The notes beneath the pieces were generated by a model. That model worked only from the letters and a program-made list of their open reading frames with translations. It did no database searches and was not told where the DNA came from. Shown piece by piece: positions 36,969 to 46,226 of a stretch of DNA of 64,000 nt. The first letter of the stretch is position 1, and every line of letters begins with the position of its first letter. The DNA comes from Blastomonas sp. CACIA14H2 (GTDB lineage Bacteria > Pseudomonadota > Alphaproteobacteria > Sphingomonadales > Sphingomonadaceae), in assembly GCA_000503195.1 (NCBI GenBank), contig AYSC01000010.1:42840-106839 (forward strand). Direction: 5' to 3'. A program made the position numbers and the translations under genes.

Positions 36969-37094
36969 TCGAGAGCGAAAATGCCGCGTCCATGCGGCGT
37001 GATGCATGACTTGGCACTGCCCGCAATTGCATCGCACGCCGCTTTTCCGCCGAAAAAGCTTGTGATGCGGCATTCCGCCGCTACAGTTTTTTGC

Positions 37095-38123
37095 ATGAAA
37101 AAACCGCAGTCAACCGCTGCCAACATGGCCGGTCGCCGCCCCACATCCTATGACGTGGCGCGGCTGGCCGGGGTGTCGCAATCGGCGGTGTCGCGCTGCT
37201 TCCGGCCCGGCAACAGCATTTCGGCGGAAAAGCGCAAGCGCATCCTCAAGGCGGCGGCGCAGCTTGGTTACCAGCCCAATGCCATCGCCTCGGGGTTGAT
37301 CACCAAGCGTTCCAACTTGGTGGCGGTGCTGATTTCCAGCCTGACCAACCTTTATTATCCGCAGGTGCTGGCCGAACTCACCCAGCGGCTGGATGCGCAG
37401 GGCATTCGCGTGCTGCTGTTCGCGCTTCAGGCGGAAAGCGATGTCGGCACCGCGCTGGAGCATGTCTGGCGTTATCGCGTCGATGGCGCGATAGCGGCGG
37501 CGCGGCTGTCGTCCGCGCAATTGCAGCTGTTCGAGCGGCACCATGTTCCGGTGGTGCTCTACAACCGCCATAGCGAGGGCGAATCGGTGCCCAGTGTCTG
37601 CTGCGATTCCATCGGCGGCGAGCGGCTGCTGGTCGACCGGCTGGTCGAGGCGGGGCATCGCGATTTCGCCATTATCTCTGGCCCCGATGACAGCTATGTC
37701 AGCAACGAGCGGGTGGAGGGCGCACGCGCGCGGCTGGAGCATCACGGGCTCATAGCGCACATCATCCCCGGCCAGTTCGATCATGACAGCGGCGCGGCGG
37801 GCGCGCGCGCGCTGCTGACCGCAGACCGGCGGCCCGATGCGATCATCTGCGCCAACGACCTGATGGCCATCGGCGCCATCGATACCGCGCGCGATGAATT
37901 TGGCCTCGATATTCCGGCTGACATCTCGATTGTCGGCTTTGACGGGGTGGAGCCTGCGGCCTGGCCGAGCTACCGGCTGACCACCATCCGCCAGCCTGTG
38001 CGGAGGATGACTGATGCTGCGGTCACGATGTTGCTCGAGCGGATCGAAAATCCGGCGCTGCCCCCAGAAGTACGCAGCTTTACCGGCGCGCTGATCAAGG
38101 GCCACTCCGCCCGGCTGGGCTGA
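37095..38123 (+). CDS. LacI-family transcriptional regulator, candidate master repressor of this region
   Basis: The protein of about 342 residues has a LacI helix-turn-helix (TSYDVARLAGVSQSAVSRCF), a hinge helix region (ANAIASGL-type, here PNAIASGLITKRSNLVAVL) and a periplasmic-binding effector domain ending SFTGALIKGHS. LacI repressors bind palindromes with a central CG, the shape of the nine sites scattered over this region. It lies between the hpsN-like unit and the SnoaL C/D unit. ATG 37095 was chosen; no strong ribosome site is visible and ATG 37125 is possible. No copy of the motif lies at its own promoter. Confidence 0.85.
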   Translation: MKKPQSTAANMAGRRPTSYDVARLAGVSQSAVSRCFRPGNSISAEKRKRILKAAAQLGYQPNAIASGLITKRSNLVAVLISSLTNLYYPQVLAELTQRLDAQGIRVLLFALQAESDVGTALEHVWRYRVDGAIAAARLSSAQLQLFERHHVPVVLYNRHSEGESVPSVCCDSIGGERLLVDRLVEAGHRDFAIISGPDDSYVSNERVEGARARLEHHGLIAHIIPGQFDHDSGAAGARALLTADRRPDAIICANDLMAIGAIDTARDEFGLDIPADISIVGFDGVEPAAWPSYRLTTIRQPVRRMTDAAVTMLLERIENPALPPEVRSFTGALIKGHSARLG

Positions 38124-38201
38124 TCCGGCCGCACCGACCGCACCGGCGCATTTGTCGGCAATTATGCGTGCGTAACGCTTGTGCTGCCGCCGAATGCTGT
38201 T

Positions 38202-38217
38202 ATGCATCCGAATGCAA
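38202..38217 (-). promoter_or_regulatory. CG-centred operator upstream of SnoaL C/D operon
   Basis: Read on the - strand the site is TTGCATTCGGATGCAT, a full match to TTGNNTNCGNATGCAW. It ends 19 bases before the start at 38237 and overlaps a possible -10 (TATGCA) with TTGTGC sixteen bases upstream as -35. Confidence 0.68.
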
Positions 38218-38236
38218 AACTTGACGGGGATATGCG

Positions 38237-39364
38237 ATGAGCAACCAACCGGCGAGCGGCGATGTGCCGTTCATGTTGCCCGAACGGCCTGTGGCCAGCC
38301 GTATCCGGCAGGTCGACAAGGCGGCGCTGCTGTCACCTCAGGGCGAGCGCACAATGTCGATGGCGGGCTTCGAGGACAAGTTCGTGGATATCGTCGATTA
38401 TATCGTGCGGATCACCGAGGAGATCTGGACCGACCGCGCCATCGGCCGGATCTACGATACCTATGATGCCAGTTGCACGGTCTATTCGTCTTATGGCGTG
38501 GTGCGCTCGGTCGACGAGGTGATTGCCGCGACCATCGGCACGATGGCGGCCTTTCCGGAAGAAGAGGCGCATCATCTCAACATCGCGTGGAGCGGTGACG
38601 AGCAGCAGGGCTTCTACACCAGCCATCTCGGCTGGACGCGGATGATCAATCGCGGCGCATCGGTCTGGGGGCCTGCCACCGGACGCAGCGTCGGGCGACG
38701 CTTCGCCGCCGATTGCATCAGCCGCGACAACCGCATCCATACCGAATGGCTGGTGCATGATGCTGGCGCGCTGGTGCGCCAGCTGGGCCTGACGGTGGAG
38801 CAGGCGGCCGGGATCATCGCCGCGCAGCCCCGGCGCGAGACCGCGTTTCTCGCCCCTGCACCCGGCGTGCCGGGCAATGCGCCGCCTGCGGTGGACGCGA
38901 GCGCGCGCGATACGCCCGAAGGGTGGATGCGCGGCCATTTTCACGATGTCTGGATGTTGAAGCGGCTCGACCGGCTGCGCGCCACCTACATGCCCGAAGC
39001 CGTGGCGCACTGGGCCGGAGGCCGGGTGGCGAGCGGACCACACAATATCGGTACGCTGATCATCGACACGATGGCGGCGCTGCCCGATGCGGTGATGGAG
39101 GTGCATAACGTCTGCTGGTCGGACGAGACCGACGGGGTCATCGTCGCGGTGCGCTGGCAGCTTACCGGCCTGTCGCGGCGCGGCGGCATATTGGGCGACA
39201 TTCTGCCCGAGGGGCGGCTGATCGCCATTCCGGGCATCAGCCATTTCCGTTTCAGCCGCGGCCTGATCGCCGAGGAATGGACGGTGTTCGACGAGGTGAC
39301 GGCCATCGCGCAGGCGCTTGACCCCCGGCCGGCGGTGCGCGATGACCGCGAGGCAGTCCAATGA
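38237..39364 (+). CDS. Tandem SnoaL/NTF2-like protein, paralogue C
   Basis: The 375-residue protein is collinear with paralogues A and B. It shares FVDIVDYIVRITEEIW, YDTYDASCTVYSSYGVVRSVDEV, LNIAWSGDEQQGFYTSHLGW, CISRDNRIHTEWLVHD and NVCWSDETDGVIVAVRW. The conserved acidic, tyrosine and histidine residues suggest a real active site in the first unit. GGGGA precedes ATG 38237. It overlaps the next SnoaL-like gene by ATGA. Three paralogues in separate operons under one motif suggest parallel or successive reactions on related intermediates (inference). Confidence 0.72.
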   Translation: MSNQPASGDVPFMLPERPVASRIRQVDKAALLSPQGERTMSMAGFEDKFVDIVDYIVRITEEIWTDRAIGRIYDTYDASCTVYSSYGVVRSVDEVIAATIGTMAAFPEEEAHHLNIAWSGDEQQGFYTSHLGWTRMINRGASVWGPATGRSVGRRFAADCISRDNRIHTEWLVHDAGALVRQLGLTVEQAAGIIAAQPRRETAFLAPAPGVPGNAPPAVDASARDTPEGWMRGHFHDVWMLKRLDRLRATYMPEAVAHWAGGRVASGPHNIGTLIIDTMAALPDAVMEVHNVCWSDETDGVIVAVRWQLTGLSRRGGILGDILPEGRLIAIPGISHFRFSRGLIAEEWTVFDEVTAIAQALDPRPAVRDDREAVQ

Positions 39365-40392
39365 CCAAGAGCGATCCGACCAACGATTTTCAGACGGAAA
39401 AGGCGCTGGTGCGCGCCTTTTATGACGAACTTGACCGTGCCGAACCGGCGCAGGTCGATAGCGTGCTGGCGCGTTACACATCGCCCGACTGGCACTGGCG
39501 CGGCATGCATCCGTTCAATGAGCAGCGCGGCCCGGAGGCGGTCGGGCGCATCTTCTGGGCACCGCTCAAGACCGCGATCCGCCCGTTGCAACGCCGTCCG
39601 GACATCTTCATCGCCGGGCTGAACGAGATTGACGGCTTTAAGGGCCGTTGGGTGGTCGAGATGGGCCATCTCATGGGTCTGTTCGACCGGCCCTGGCTGG
39701 GCATCCGCCACACATTGCGCATCGTGATGCTGCGCTATTGCGAATTCAACCGGGTCGAGAACGGCAAGATCGTCGAGACCGCGATGTTCTGCGACATTCC
39801 GCACCTAATGATGCAGGCCGGGCAGAACCCGTTTCCACCGCAGACCGGGGCAATGCTGGTACAGCCGGGGCCGCGCACGCATACTGGGTTGTGCTACGAG
39901 CCGCAGGACCCGGCGCGTGGCGTGGCGACACTCGCGGCGATCAACGCGCTGCTCAACAATCCCGGTGCCAAGTTCCACAACAAGGACGAGGCGACGCGGC
40001 TGGCGCGGGTATGGCACGATGACATGATCTGGTGGGGCCCGGCAGGAATCGGTGCGACCTATACCATCGAGCGCTATATCCGCCAGCACAGCATCCCCTT
40101 CGACAAGGCGCTGTCGGTCGGGTACCGCTATAACGGCCATCTCGCACGGCTTGCGGAAAGCGATTTCGGCGGGTTTTTTGGCTGGGCCAATCTCACGCTG
40201 CGCAATTCGGGCGGGTATTTGGGCATGACCGCAGGTCCCGGACCTAGCGAGATGCGCGTGGTCGATATGTATCGTGTCCAAGACGGCAAGCTGGCTGAAA
40301 ACTGGATATTCATCGACATCCTGCACTATCTGGCAGTGCAAGGTCTGGACGTGCTGGCGCGGATGGACGCGGTGCAATCGGGCGGCGGCTGA
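39361..40392 (+). CDS. Divergent two-domain SnoaL-like protein, member D
   Basis: The 343-residue protein also appears to hold two SnoaL-like units, ending with VVDMYRVQDGKLAENWIFIDI, the standard last strands of that fold. The first unit contains PDWHWRGMHPFNEQRGPEAV and the later HDDMIWWGPAGIGATYTIERY begins the second. It is only distantly similar to paralogues A-C. Its start overlaps paralogue C by 4 nt, so C and D probably act together. Function is unknown. Confidence 0.7.
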   Translation: MTKSDPTNDFQTEKALVRAFYDELDRAEPAQVDSVLARYTSPDWHWRGMHPFNEQRGPEAVGRIFWAPLKTAIRPLQRRPDIFIAGLNEIDGFKGRWVVEMGHLMGLFDRPWLGIRHTLRIVMLRYCEFNRVENGKIVETAMFCDIPHLMMQAGQNPFPPQTGAMLVQPGPRTHTGLCYEPQDPARGVATLAAINALLNNPGAKFHNKDEATRLARVWHDDMIWWGPAGIGATYTIERYIRQHSIPFDKALSVGYRYNGHLARLAESDFGGFFGWANLTLRNSGGYLGMTAGPGPSEMRVVDMYRVQDGKLAENWIFIDILHYLAVQGLDVLARMDAVQSGGG

Positions 40393-40420
40393 CCGCCGCC
40401 CGGCTTGCGTTCTTCCGCTT

Positions 40421-42844
40421 TCAGAACTTGCGCCCGATGCGCAGGCCCATGGTCGCAGGCTGGATATAGATGCGATAGACCTGCCCCACCGGATCGGCAG
40501 TGGATGGCCCGCAAATGTTGATGTTGCACCGCGCCGCCCGGCTTTGCTGGCCGCGCGCATCGGTCATGTTACGACCATAGACTTCGATCTCCCAGTCATC
40601 CCAGCGATAGCCGACCGAAAAATCGAGCGTCGCATATTCGGGCAGCACCCCGGTCTTGGCCAGATCGCTGGTGGTGATAACCGGGTTGCGCTGGCCGATA
40701 TAGGCCCCGGCCAGTTGGAGATGCGCGGTGCCATCGCCCACGCCCGCCTCGTAGCGCGCGATGACATTGCCCTTGAAACGAGGGGTCAGCGGCAGGCGCT
40801 GGCCGGCCGGGGCCGTTTCCCGCCCGAACAATATGAAGGGCTCGCGCAGCGAAGCATCGATATAGGTGCCTGCCGCAGTCAGCGTGAAGCCATCGAGCGG
40901 ACGCCAGGCGATATCGGCCTCTATGCCCTTGGAGCGCGCGCTGCCGACATTGCCGATCAGCACTACGCCGCTGCCGCCGGGCGGCTGGAAAGTCACCTGC
41001 ACGTCTTTCCAGTCAGCCAGAAAGGCGGTGACGTTCAGCGTCAGGCGGCCATCGGCAAAGGTGTTTTTCGTGCCGATCTCGTAATTCTGCAATTCGTCAG
41101 CATCGAACGGCTCGGCAGTCCCCGCGCGGTTGATGCCGCCGGGGCGAAAGCCGGTGGAGAAGGTCGCGAACACCAGATTGTCCGGCGTGAAGCGATAGGT
41201 GGCATTGGCGCGATAGGTAAAGCCGTCGCCCTTCGAGCGCTTGGGCGAGATGCTGCCATCGGCATTCAGTACGCCCAGATTGGTGCAGGGGCTGCCCGGC
41301 ACCACCGCAATGCCGACGCCGAACGGTCCGCCGCCCTGCGCCCGGCCCAGGCACTGGCGCACGCCGGTGCCGAAGAAAGTGGTGTTCACCCCGAAAAAGC
41401 CGACCAGGCTGTTGTCGAACTTATAGGCGCGCACCCCGCCGGTGAGCAGCAGCTTGTCGGTCACGTCGAAATCTGCCTGGGCAAAGGCGGCATAATCGCG
41501 GTCGATACGGTCCTGAAGCGTCAGCCACACCTGGCCGGGACGACCGGGCACCGAAAGCCGGTCGGCAAAACCCGGCGTCAGGTAATTATTCTCGTCACGC
41601 TGGAACTGGCGCTGGTAGAATAATCCGAACTGTCCGCGAATCCGCTTGTCCTGCGGCGTGGAGATGCGCAGTTCCTGGCTCAGCTTGTTGAGGCGGAAGC
41701 GGTTGGTGTTGATCTGCGAGGGATCGATCAGCCGTCCGGCATTGTCGACCACGCCCGCGCCCGAACCGGCAACAAGATCGTAGAAAAAGCCGTAATCCGA
41801 ATAATCGTTCTGCGTGTCGACGCGGCGATCCATATAATAGCCGGCATAGACGATATCGAAATCGGAGATGCGACCGTTGATCGTCAGCCCCGCCTGATAC
41901 CATTCGTCCTCGCCGAATTCCGGATAATAATGCGCGACATTGAGTTCACCGGCATTGTCGTCATCGGACTGGAAGCTGCCCTGCCATTCGGTGCGCTGGG
42001 CGATAACCGACGGCGTGACCGTCCAGTTGTCGTCCAGCTCGATGCCAAGCTGCGCGCGCAGTCCGATCTTGTCGACCGGATTGTGATCCTCCTCGACCAG
42101 CGCATCGTTGCGCTGCGTGATGCGCGAGGTGGCGAAAGTGCGCACGCCGAGCACATTGTCGATAAAGCCGCCGGTGCGCTCATACCAGCCGACCAGCCGC
42201 AGCGCGCCGCGCCCGTCCAGCACCGGCAGGTTGACGAAACCCTCGATCTGCCCGCCCCAGTCGCCGTTGCGGATGCGGTTGACCTCCAGATCCATGCGCG
42301 CGCTGAACGCATCGGGATCGGGCTTGTTGGTGATGATCCGCACCACGCCGGCCTGGCTGGATGCGCCATAGAGCGTGCCCTGCGGCCCGGCCAGGGCCTC
42401 GACCCGCGCGATATCATAGACATGGATATCGACCGTGCCGAGAATCGAAGTGATCGGCTGTTCGTCGAGATAGGAGCCGACCGTGGGCAGCGTGCCCGAA
42501 GTGACCAGCCCGCCGCCGGTGGTGATGCCGCGAAACGAGATGGATGTGTTGCCCGGCACGCCGGTGCTGCCGGTGGTGAAGCTGGCGCTGGGCAGATAGG
42601 CAATATAATCGACGAAATTGCGGACCTGCAGATTCTCCAGTGTCTCGTTGGTCAGCGCCACCACGCTGGCGGGCACATCCTGCAGATTTTCCTCACGGCG
42701 CTGCGCGGTGACGATGATCACGCCATTATCGCCTGCCTCGCTTGCTGCCTCTTGCGCTGCGGCGTTTGTTGATAGCGAAGTCATTGCGGTAGATGCCAGG
42801 GCAAGCATCACCAGCCGACGCCTCATGCCGCATTTCTTTATCAT
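40421..42844 (-). CDS. TonB-dependent receptor 2
   Basis: The 807-residue receptor has a signal peptide (LALASTAMTSLSTNAAAQ), a TonB-box-like VIIVTAQRREEN, a plug with VEALAGPQGTLYGASS and a barrel ending in phenylalanine (GLRIGRKF). It should import a ligand related to that of receptor 1, since both share the same operator motif. GGAG precedes ATG 42844. It is convergent with the SnoaL D gene (28-bp gap). Confidence 0.9.
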   Translation of the reverse strand: MIKKCGMRRRLVMLALASTAMTSLSTNAAAQEAASEAGDNGVIIVTAQRREENLQDVPASVVALTNETLENLQVRNFVDYIAYLPSASFTTGSTGVPGNTSISFRGITTGGGLVTSGTLPTVGSYLDEQPITSILGTVDIHVYDIARVEALAGPQGTLYGASSQAGVVRIITNKPDPDAFSARMDLEVNRIRNGDWGGQIEGFVNLPVLDGRGALRLVGWYERTGGFIDNVLGVRTFATSRITQRNDALVEEDHNPVDKIGLRAQLGIELDDNWTVTPSVIAQRTEWQGSFQSDDDNAGELNVAHYYPEFGEDEWYQAGLTINGRISDFDIVYAGYYMDRRVDTQNDYSDYGFFYDLVAGSGAGVVDNAGRLIDPSQINTNRFRLNKLSQELRISTPQDKRIRGQFGLFYQRQFQRDENNYLTPGFADRLSVPGRPGQVWLTLQDRIDRDYAAFAQADFDVTDKLLLTGGVRAYKFDNSLVGFFGVNTTFFGTGVRQCLGRAQGGGPFGVGIAVVPGSPCTNLGVLNADGSISPKRSKGDGFTYRANATYRFTPDNLVFATFSTGFRPGGINRAGTAEPFDADELQNYEIGTKNTFADGRLTLNVTAFLADWKDVQVTFQPPGGSGVVLIGNVGSARSKGIEADIAWRPLDGFTLTAAGTYIDASLREPFILFGRETAPAGQRLPLTPRFKGNVIARYEAGVGDGTAHLQLAGAYIGQRNPVITTSDLAKTGVLPEYATLDFSVGYRWDDWEIEVYGRNMTDARGQQSRAARCNINICGPSTADPVGQVYRIYIQPATMGLRIGRKF

Positions 42845-42910
42845 TTTCTCCCCTTTCGCATCTTTTGACGGCTGAGCCGCGCGAATCTTGCGAGAAAATG
42901 ATGCATCGTT

Positions 42911-42926
42911 TTGAATGCGAATGCAA
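42911..42926 (+). promoter_or_regulatory. CG-centred operator upstream of TonB receptor 2
   Basis: TTGAATGCGAATGCAA matches the regional consensus fully and differs from the receptor 1 site at a single base. It lies 66 bp upstream of the receptor 2 start, in the 90-bp gap after the TPR-sulfotransferase gene. Confidence 0.7.
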
Positions 42927-42934
42927 TCACCAAG

Positions 42935-44566
42935 TCAGGCGTCGCGGCAATCGGCGGGATAGCGCCCAATGGCAGGCGCCAGCGCGGTTTCCAGCGCGCC
43001 CAGCCATAGCCGGTAATCGTGCCAGCTGCGGTCAGGCGCGGACGCGATGGGCTGGCGCACCTGTTCGGAACTGGCGGTGCGCACCGGCCGCTGCGTGCGA
43101 TGCGGCATCAGGCAGGCCGGTTCGAAATCCAGCCCGATATGCGCCAGCATCGCGCGGACCTCGCCTTCCGGATCGGCCAGCAGCCTCTCGTGATAGACGC
43201 GGTGAACCCGGCCCGGCAACACCTTGTCGATATGCGCCATCAGTGCCTCGTAATCGCACCAATAGCGGGCAAGGTCATCCAGATCATAGGTAAAGCCCTG
43301 GCCGCGCGAGAAATGCTGCCTATAGGCTGAAAAGCAGCTGGCGACCGGGTGACGGCGCGCATCGATGATCACCGCTTGCGGCAGGATGCAATGGATCAGC
43401 CCGATATGCTGAAAGTTGTTCGGCATCTTGTCGATATAGCGGGGCCGCTTACTCTGGCGCTGGATGCGCGTGCCATCGAGATAACGCTGGCCCAGCGCAC
43501 GCCGCTCGTCTGGCGAGAGCGCAAGCAGTGCGGTCAGATACCCGCCCTGTTCGTCTTCATCGCCACTGCCGCTGCGCAGACCAGCGGCGATGGTGCCGAT
43601 ATCAGGCAGTTCCATCGTCCCCTCGATCTGCGAATGCGAGGCGAGAATCTGCTCGATCAGCGTCGACCCAGCACGCGGCAGCCCGACGATGAAGATCGGC
43701 GCGTTCGACGGATGCCCGCCCGTGCCGCGCTCTGCCAGCGCTTCGCGACTTAGCAACGCCGTGCTCGCCGCGACATGCGCGCTGGTCCAGTCGGCGCGAT
43801 AGGGCAGTTCCTTGCGCCGCAGCCGGTTGCCTTCAGCATAATGGCGGAAGGATTCGGCGAATTGGCGATGCTGTTCCAGCGCCCGGCCAAGCGCGAAATG
43901 CAGGTGATAAAGGTCAGCCCGTGCGGAGGTGCGGGCCAGCGCCGCTTGCATGGCCGCGATATCCTCCGCGGCAAAGCGCAGGGTTTTCAGATTGGCAAGG
44001 CTCCACCAGGCATCGCCTAATGTCGGCTCATGGCTGATCGCGGTGCGATAGGCCTGCACCGCCGCTGCGCTGTCACCGATGGTCTTGAGCACATGGCCGC
44101 AGCTGATCCACAGGCGCGGCTGGTCCGGATGCAGCGCGAGCAGGGTGCGATAATCGTCGAGCGCCGCCGCATAGGCCCCGGTGCGCACCCGCACCGCCGC
44201 ACGCAGGGCGAGATGGCCCGGTTCGCCCGGATCATCGGCGATCACCCGCTCGGCCTCGACCAGCGCCTCGGCAAACTTGCTCTGCCGGTGCAGCACGGTC
44301 ACCAGATTGGCGCGCGCCGCGTGAAAGCCGGGCGCCAGTTCCAGCGCGCGCACCAGCAGCGCCTCGGCATCGCGATAACGCCCGATCCGGCCCGCCAGCT
44401 CGGCCAGCATCCGCATCGCGACGATATCGGCAGGGTCATCGCGCAGCCGGGTGCGCAGCGCGCGCTCGGCAACGTCGAGCTGCCCCTTGCGCAGCGCCAG
44501 CGCGGCTGCGACCATCCGGGGGTCCGCCTGCGCCCCGGCGATGCGGGCGGCGAGCGTGCCGGTCAT
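42935..44566 (-). CDS. TPR-repeat sulfotransferase family protein
   Basis: The 543-residue protein has about 280 residues of tetratricopeptide repeats (for example AEALLVRALELAPGFHAARA and AALDDYRTLLALHPDQPRLW) followed by a sulfotransferase domain. The PAPS phosphosulfate-binding loop is IFIVGLPRAGSTLIEQIL, and a 3'-phosphate-binding serine region lies in HPVASCFSAYRQHF. Such genes are frequently beside TonB receptors in sphingomonads. The substrate is not known. ATG 44566 overlaps the MFS stop by 4 nt, so it is cotranscribed with that transporter. Confidence 0.83.
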   Translation of the reverse strand: MTGTLAARIAGAQADPRMVAAALALRKGQLDVAERALRTRLRDDPADIVAMRMLAELAGRIGRYRDAEALLVRALELAPGFHAARANLVTVLHRQSKFAEALVEAERVIADDPGEPGHLALRAAVRVRTGAYAAALDDYRTLLALHPDQPRLWISCGHVLKTIGDSAAAVQAYRTAISHEPTLGDAWWSLANLKTLRFAAEDIAAMQAALARTSARADLYHLHFALGRALEQHRQFAESFRHYAEGNRLRRKELPYRADWTSAHVAASTALLSREALAERGTGGHPSNAPIFIVGLPRAGSTLIEQILASHSQIEGTMELPDIGTIAAGLRSGSGDEDEQGGYLTALLALSPDERRALGQRYLDGTRIQRQSKRPRYIDKMPNNFQHIGLIHCILPQAVIIDARRHPVASCFSAYRQHFSRGQGFTYDLDDLARYWCDYEALMAHIDKVLPGRVHRVYHERLLADPEGEVRAMLAHIGLDFEPACLMPHRTQRPVRTASSEQVRQPIASAPDRSWHDYRLWLGALETALAPAIGRYPADCRDA

Positions 44567-45798
44567 GCGGTGCCGCTTGCGGGCAGGGCCGGGGCAGCGG
44601 CATCGGTACGCCGGGTTTCGGGCATCGCGAACCACAAGGCCGCGCCGATGCCGTAGACCAGAGCCGCCAGCGCCATGGTCGGCACCAGCCCCAGCGAGGT
44701 GGAAAAATGCGCGGCGAGCAGCGGCGAGCCAAGCGCCAATATGTGCCCGGCATGGAATAGCGCCACCCCGTGCGAGCGCAGCTGCGGCGGGAACATCTCG
44801 GCAAACCAAGCGCCCCAGGCGGTGGTGCAGGCGACGCCCAGGCCAAAGGCGAAACCGATGACTGACATGCCGGTCTGGCCAAGGCCAGGCTGCACGAACA
44901 GCAGCACCATCGCCGCTGCCAGACCATAGCCGACCAGCGGCAGGCGGCGGCCATAGCGATCAGCAATCGCCGCCCAGAAAAAATTGCCGATAAATGCGCC
45001 GGTGCTGACAAAGGCGATAATCGCCCCCATGGCCGCAGCAGACATGCCGCGCTCGCTATGGATATAGAGCGTGAGAAACCCCTGAAACAGCTGATAGGCG
45101 TTGAAATCGATTCCGGACAATGCGACGCAGCCCAAAGTCAGCCAGCGCAGTTGCGGCGTGAACATTTCGCGCCAGCGGCCCTTGGCAGCCTCGCTCTCCT
45201 CGTTGTCGCCATAAGCGATATAGCTGCTGTCGTGCGGGATCGCGATATAGAGCAGCACCGCGATCGGCAGGGGCGCAGCGGCAATCCACAGCAATATCTG
45301 CCACTGGCTTTCACCCAGCCAGCCGCCGAGCAGCCCGATCAGGATGTTAGCGCTGGGATACATGGCCGAATTGAGCGCGACCAGCTTGGCGCGGCTGGTC
45401 TCCGGGAACAGCGCGACGACAAGGCTGGTCGCGACGACATAATAGCCGCCGAGCAGCGCATCCATCACCAACCGCCCGGATATCCAGATGCCCAGAATCT
45501 GCTGCGAGGCCTGGATGATCGCCATGGTGCCGATGCCCGCCGCGATGATCACCGCTGTGGTCCGCCTGCCGAAGCGCGAGATGAACCCCGCCCACAGGAT
45601 CGCGCCCAGCGTGACGCCGATATTGCCCGCGATGTTGATCAGCGCGGTATCGGCAACGGTGAAACCGAAATCCTTGATCAGGAACGGACGCGCATAGCCC
45701 ACCACGATGAAATTGTAGCAATAAAAGACATAGCCCAGCAGCACGCACAGATAGGTTGCGATCCGTGCGGCAAGGCTGATGTCGCTGGCATGACGCAT
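44563..45798 (-). CDS. MFS transporter (SP/AAHS-like)
   Basis: The 411-residue protein has twelve predicted membrane helices with MFS motifs SRFGRRTTAVIIA after helix 2 and DRYGRRLPLVGYG in the second half. The arrangement resembles sugar-porter and aromatic-acid:H+ symporter families. ATG 45798 has GGGAAGAG at a suitable distance. It heads a two-gene unit with the TPR-sulfotransferase and has the regional operator about 65 bp upstream, so it belongs to the same proposed regulon. Confidence 0.84.
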   Translation of the reverse strand: MRHASDISLAARIATYLCVLLGYVFYCYNFIVVGYARPFLIKDFGFTVADTALINIAGNIGVTLGAILWAGFISRFGRRTTAVIIAAGIGTMAIIQASQQILGIWISGRLVMDALLGGYYVVATSLVVALFPETSRAKLVALNSAMYPSANILIGLLGGWLGESQWQILLWIAAAPLPIAVLLYIAIPHDSSYIAYGDNEESEAAKGRWREMFTPQLRWLTLGCVALSGIDFNAYQLFQGFLTLYIHSERGMSAAAMGAIIAFVSTGAFIGNFFWAAIADRYGRRLPLVGYGLAAAMVLLFVQPGLGQTGMSVIGFAFGLGVACTTAWGAWFAEMFPPQLRSHGVALFHAGHILALGSPLLAAHFSTSLGLVPTMALAALVYGIGAALWFAMPETRRTDAAAPALPASGTA

Positions 45799-45864
45799 GA
45801 TCTCTTCCCGTCGAACAACCTTTATCTCGCTGCCACCGATGGGGCATGGCCAACCTGTCGCGAC

Positions 45865-45880
45865 ATGCATTCGCAGTCAA
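45865..45880 (-). promoter_or_regulatory. CG-centred operator upstream of the MFS/TPR-sulfotransferase unit
   Basis: On the - strand the site reads TTGACTGCGAATGCAT, identical to the copy at 34831-34846. It is the rightmost member of the motif set. The rest of the 428-bp gap up to the AcoR-like gene (45881-46226) contains no gene or motif I recognise beyond what must be the regulator's promoter. Confidence 0.68.
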
Positions 45881-46226
45881 CAACAAAAGCCTACCGGTTG
45901 CGCCGCTGGCGGTTCCCGGCAAGTGCGCTGATCATCACCGATCACCCGATCTGTGCCAGCCTGACTCACAAGGGTGTTCCGTTCAGCCGTTCTGTTCCGC
46001 GCTGCGCACAGGGATGGATCGGCCATCGTATTTGACGTGGCTGCGGGCAGAACGGGACCCAGAATCAAATCGCCAGTCGACATCAGCAGCAGGACTGGAA
46101 ACCAGAAAAAAGTAGGCGCTCGCGTTGGGGCGCGATTCTCGGCTGGATGCAACAGCTTGTGGCGCACAAGTTCGCAGGCTGACGAAACAAGTTGGCATCC
46201 AACTGGCTATCAGGCATCCTCTGCAC

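Noticed and set aside
36969..37094. Search for a copy of the CG-centred operator at the lacI promoter
   Set aside because: Only partial TGCAT-type half sites are present, without the central CG spacing, so autoregulation is not supported.
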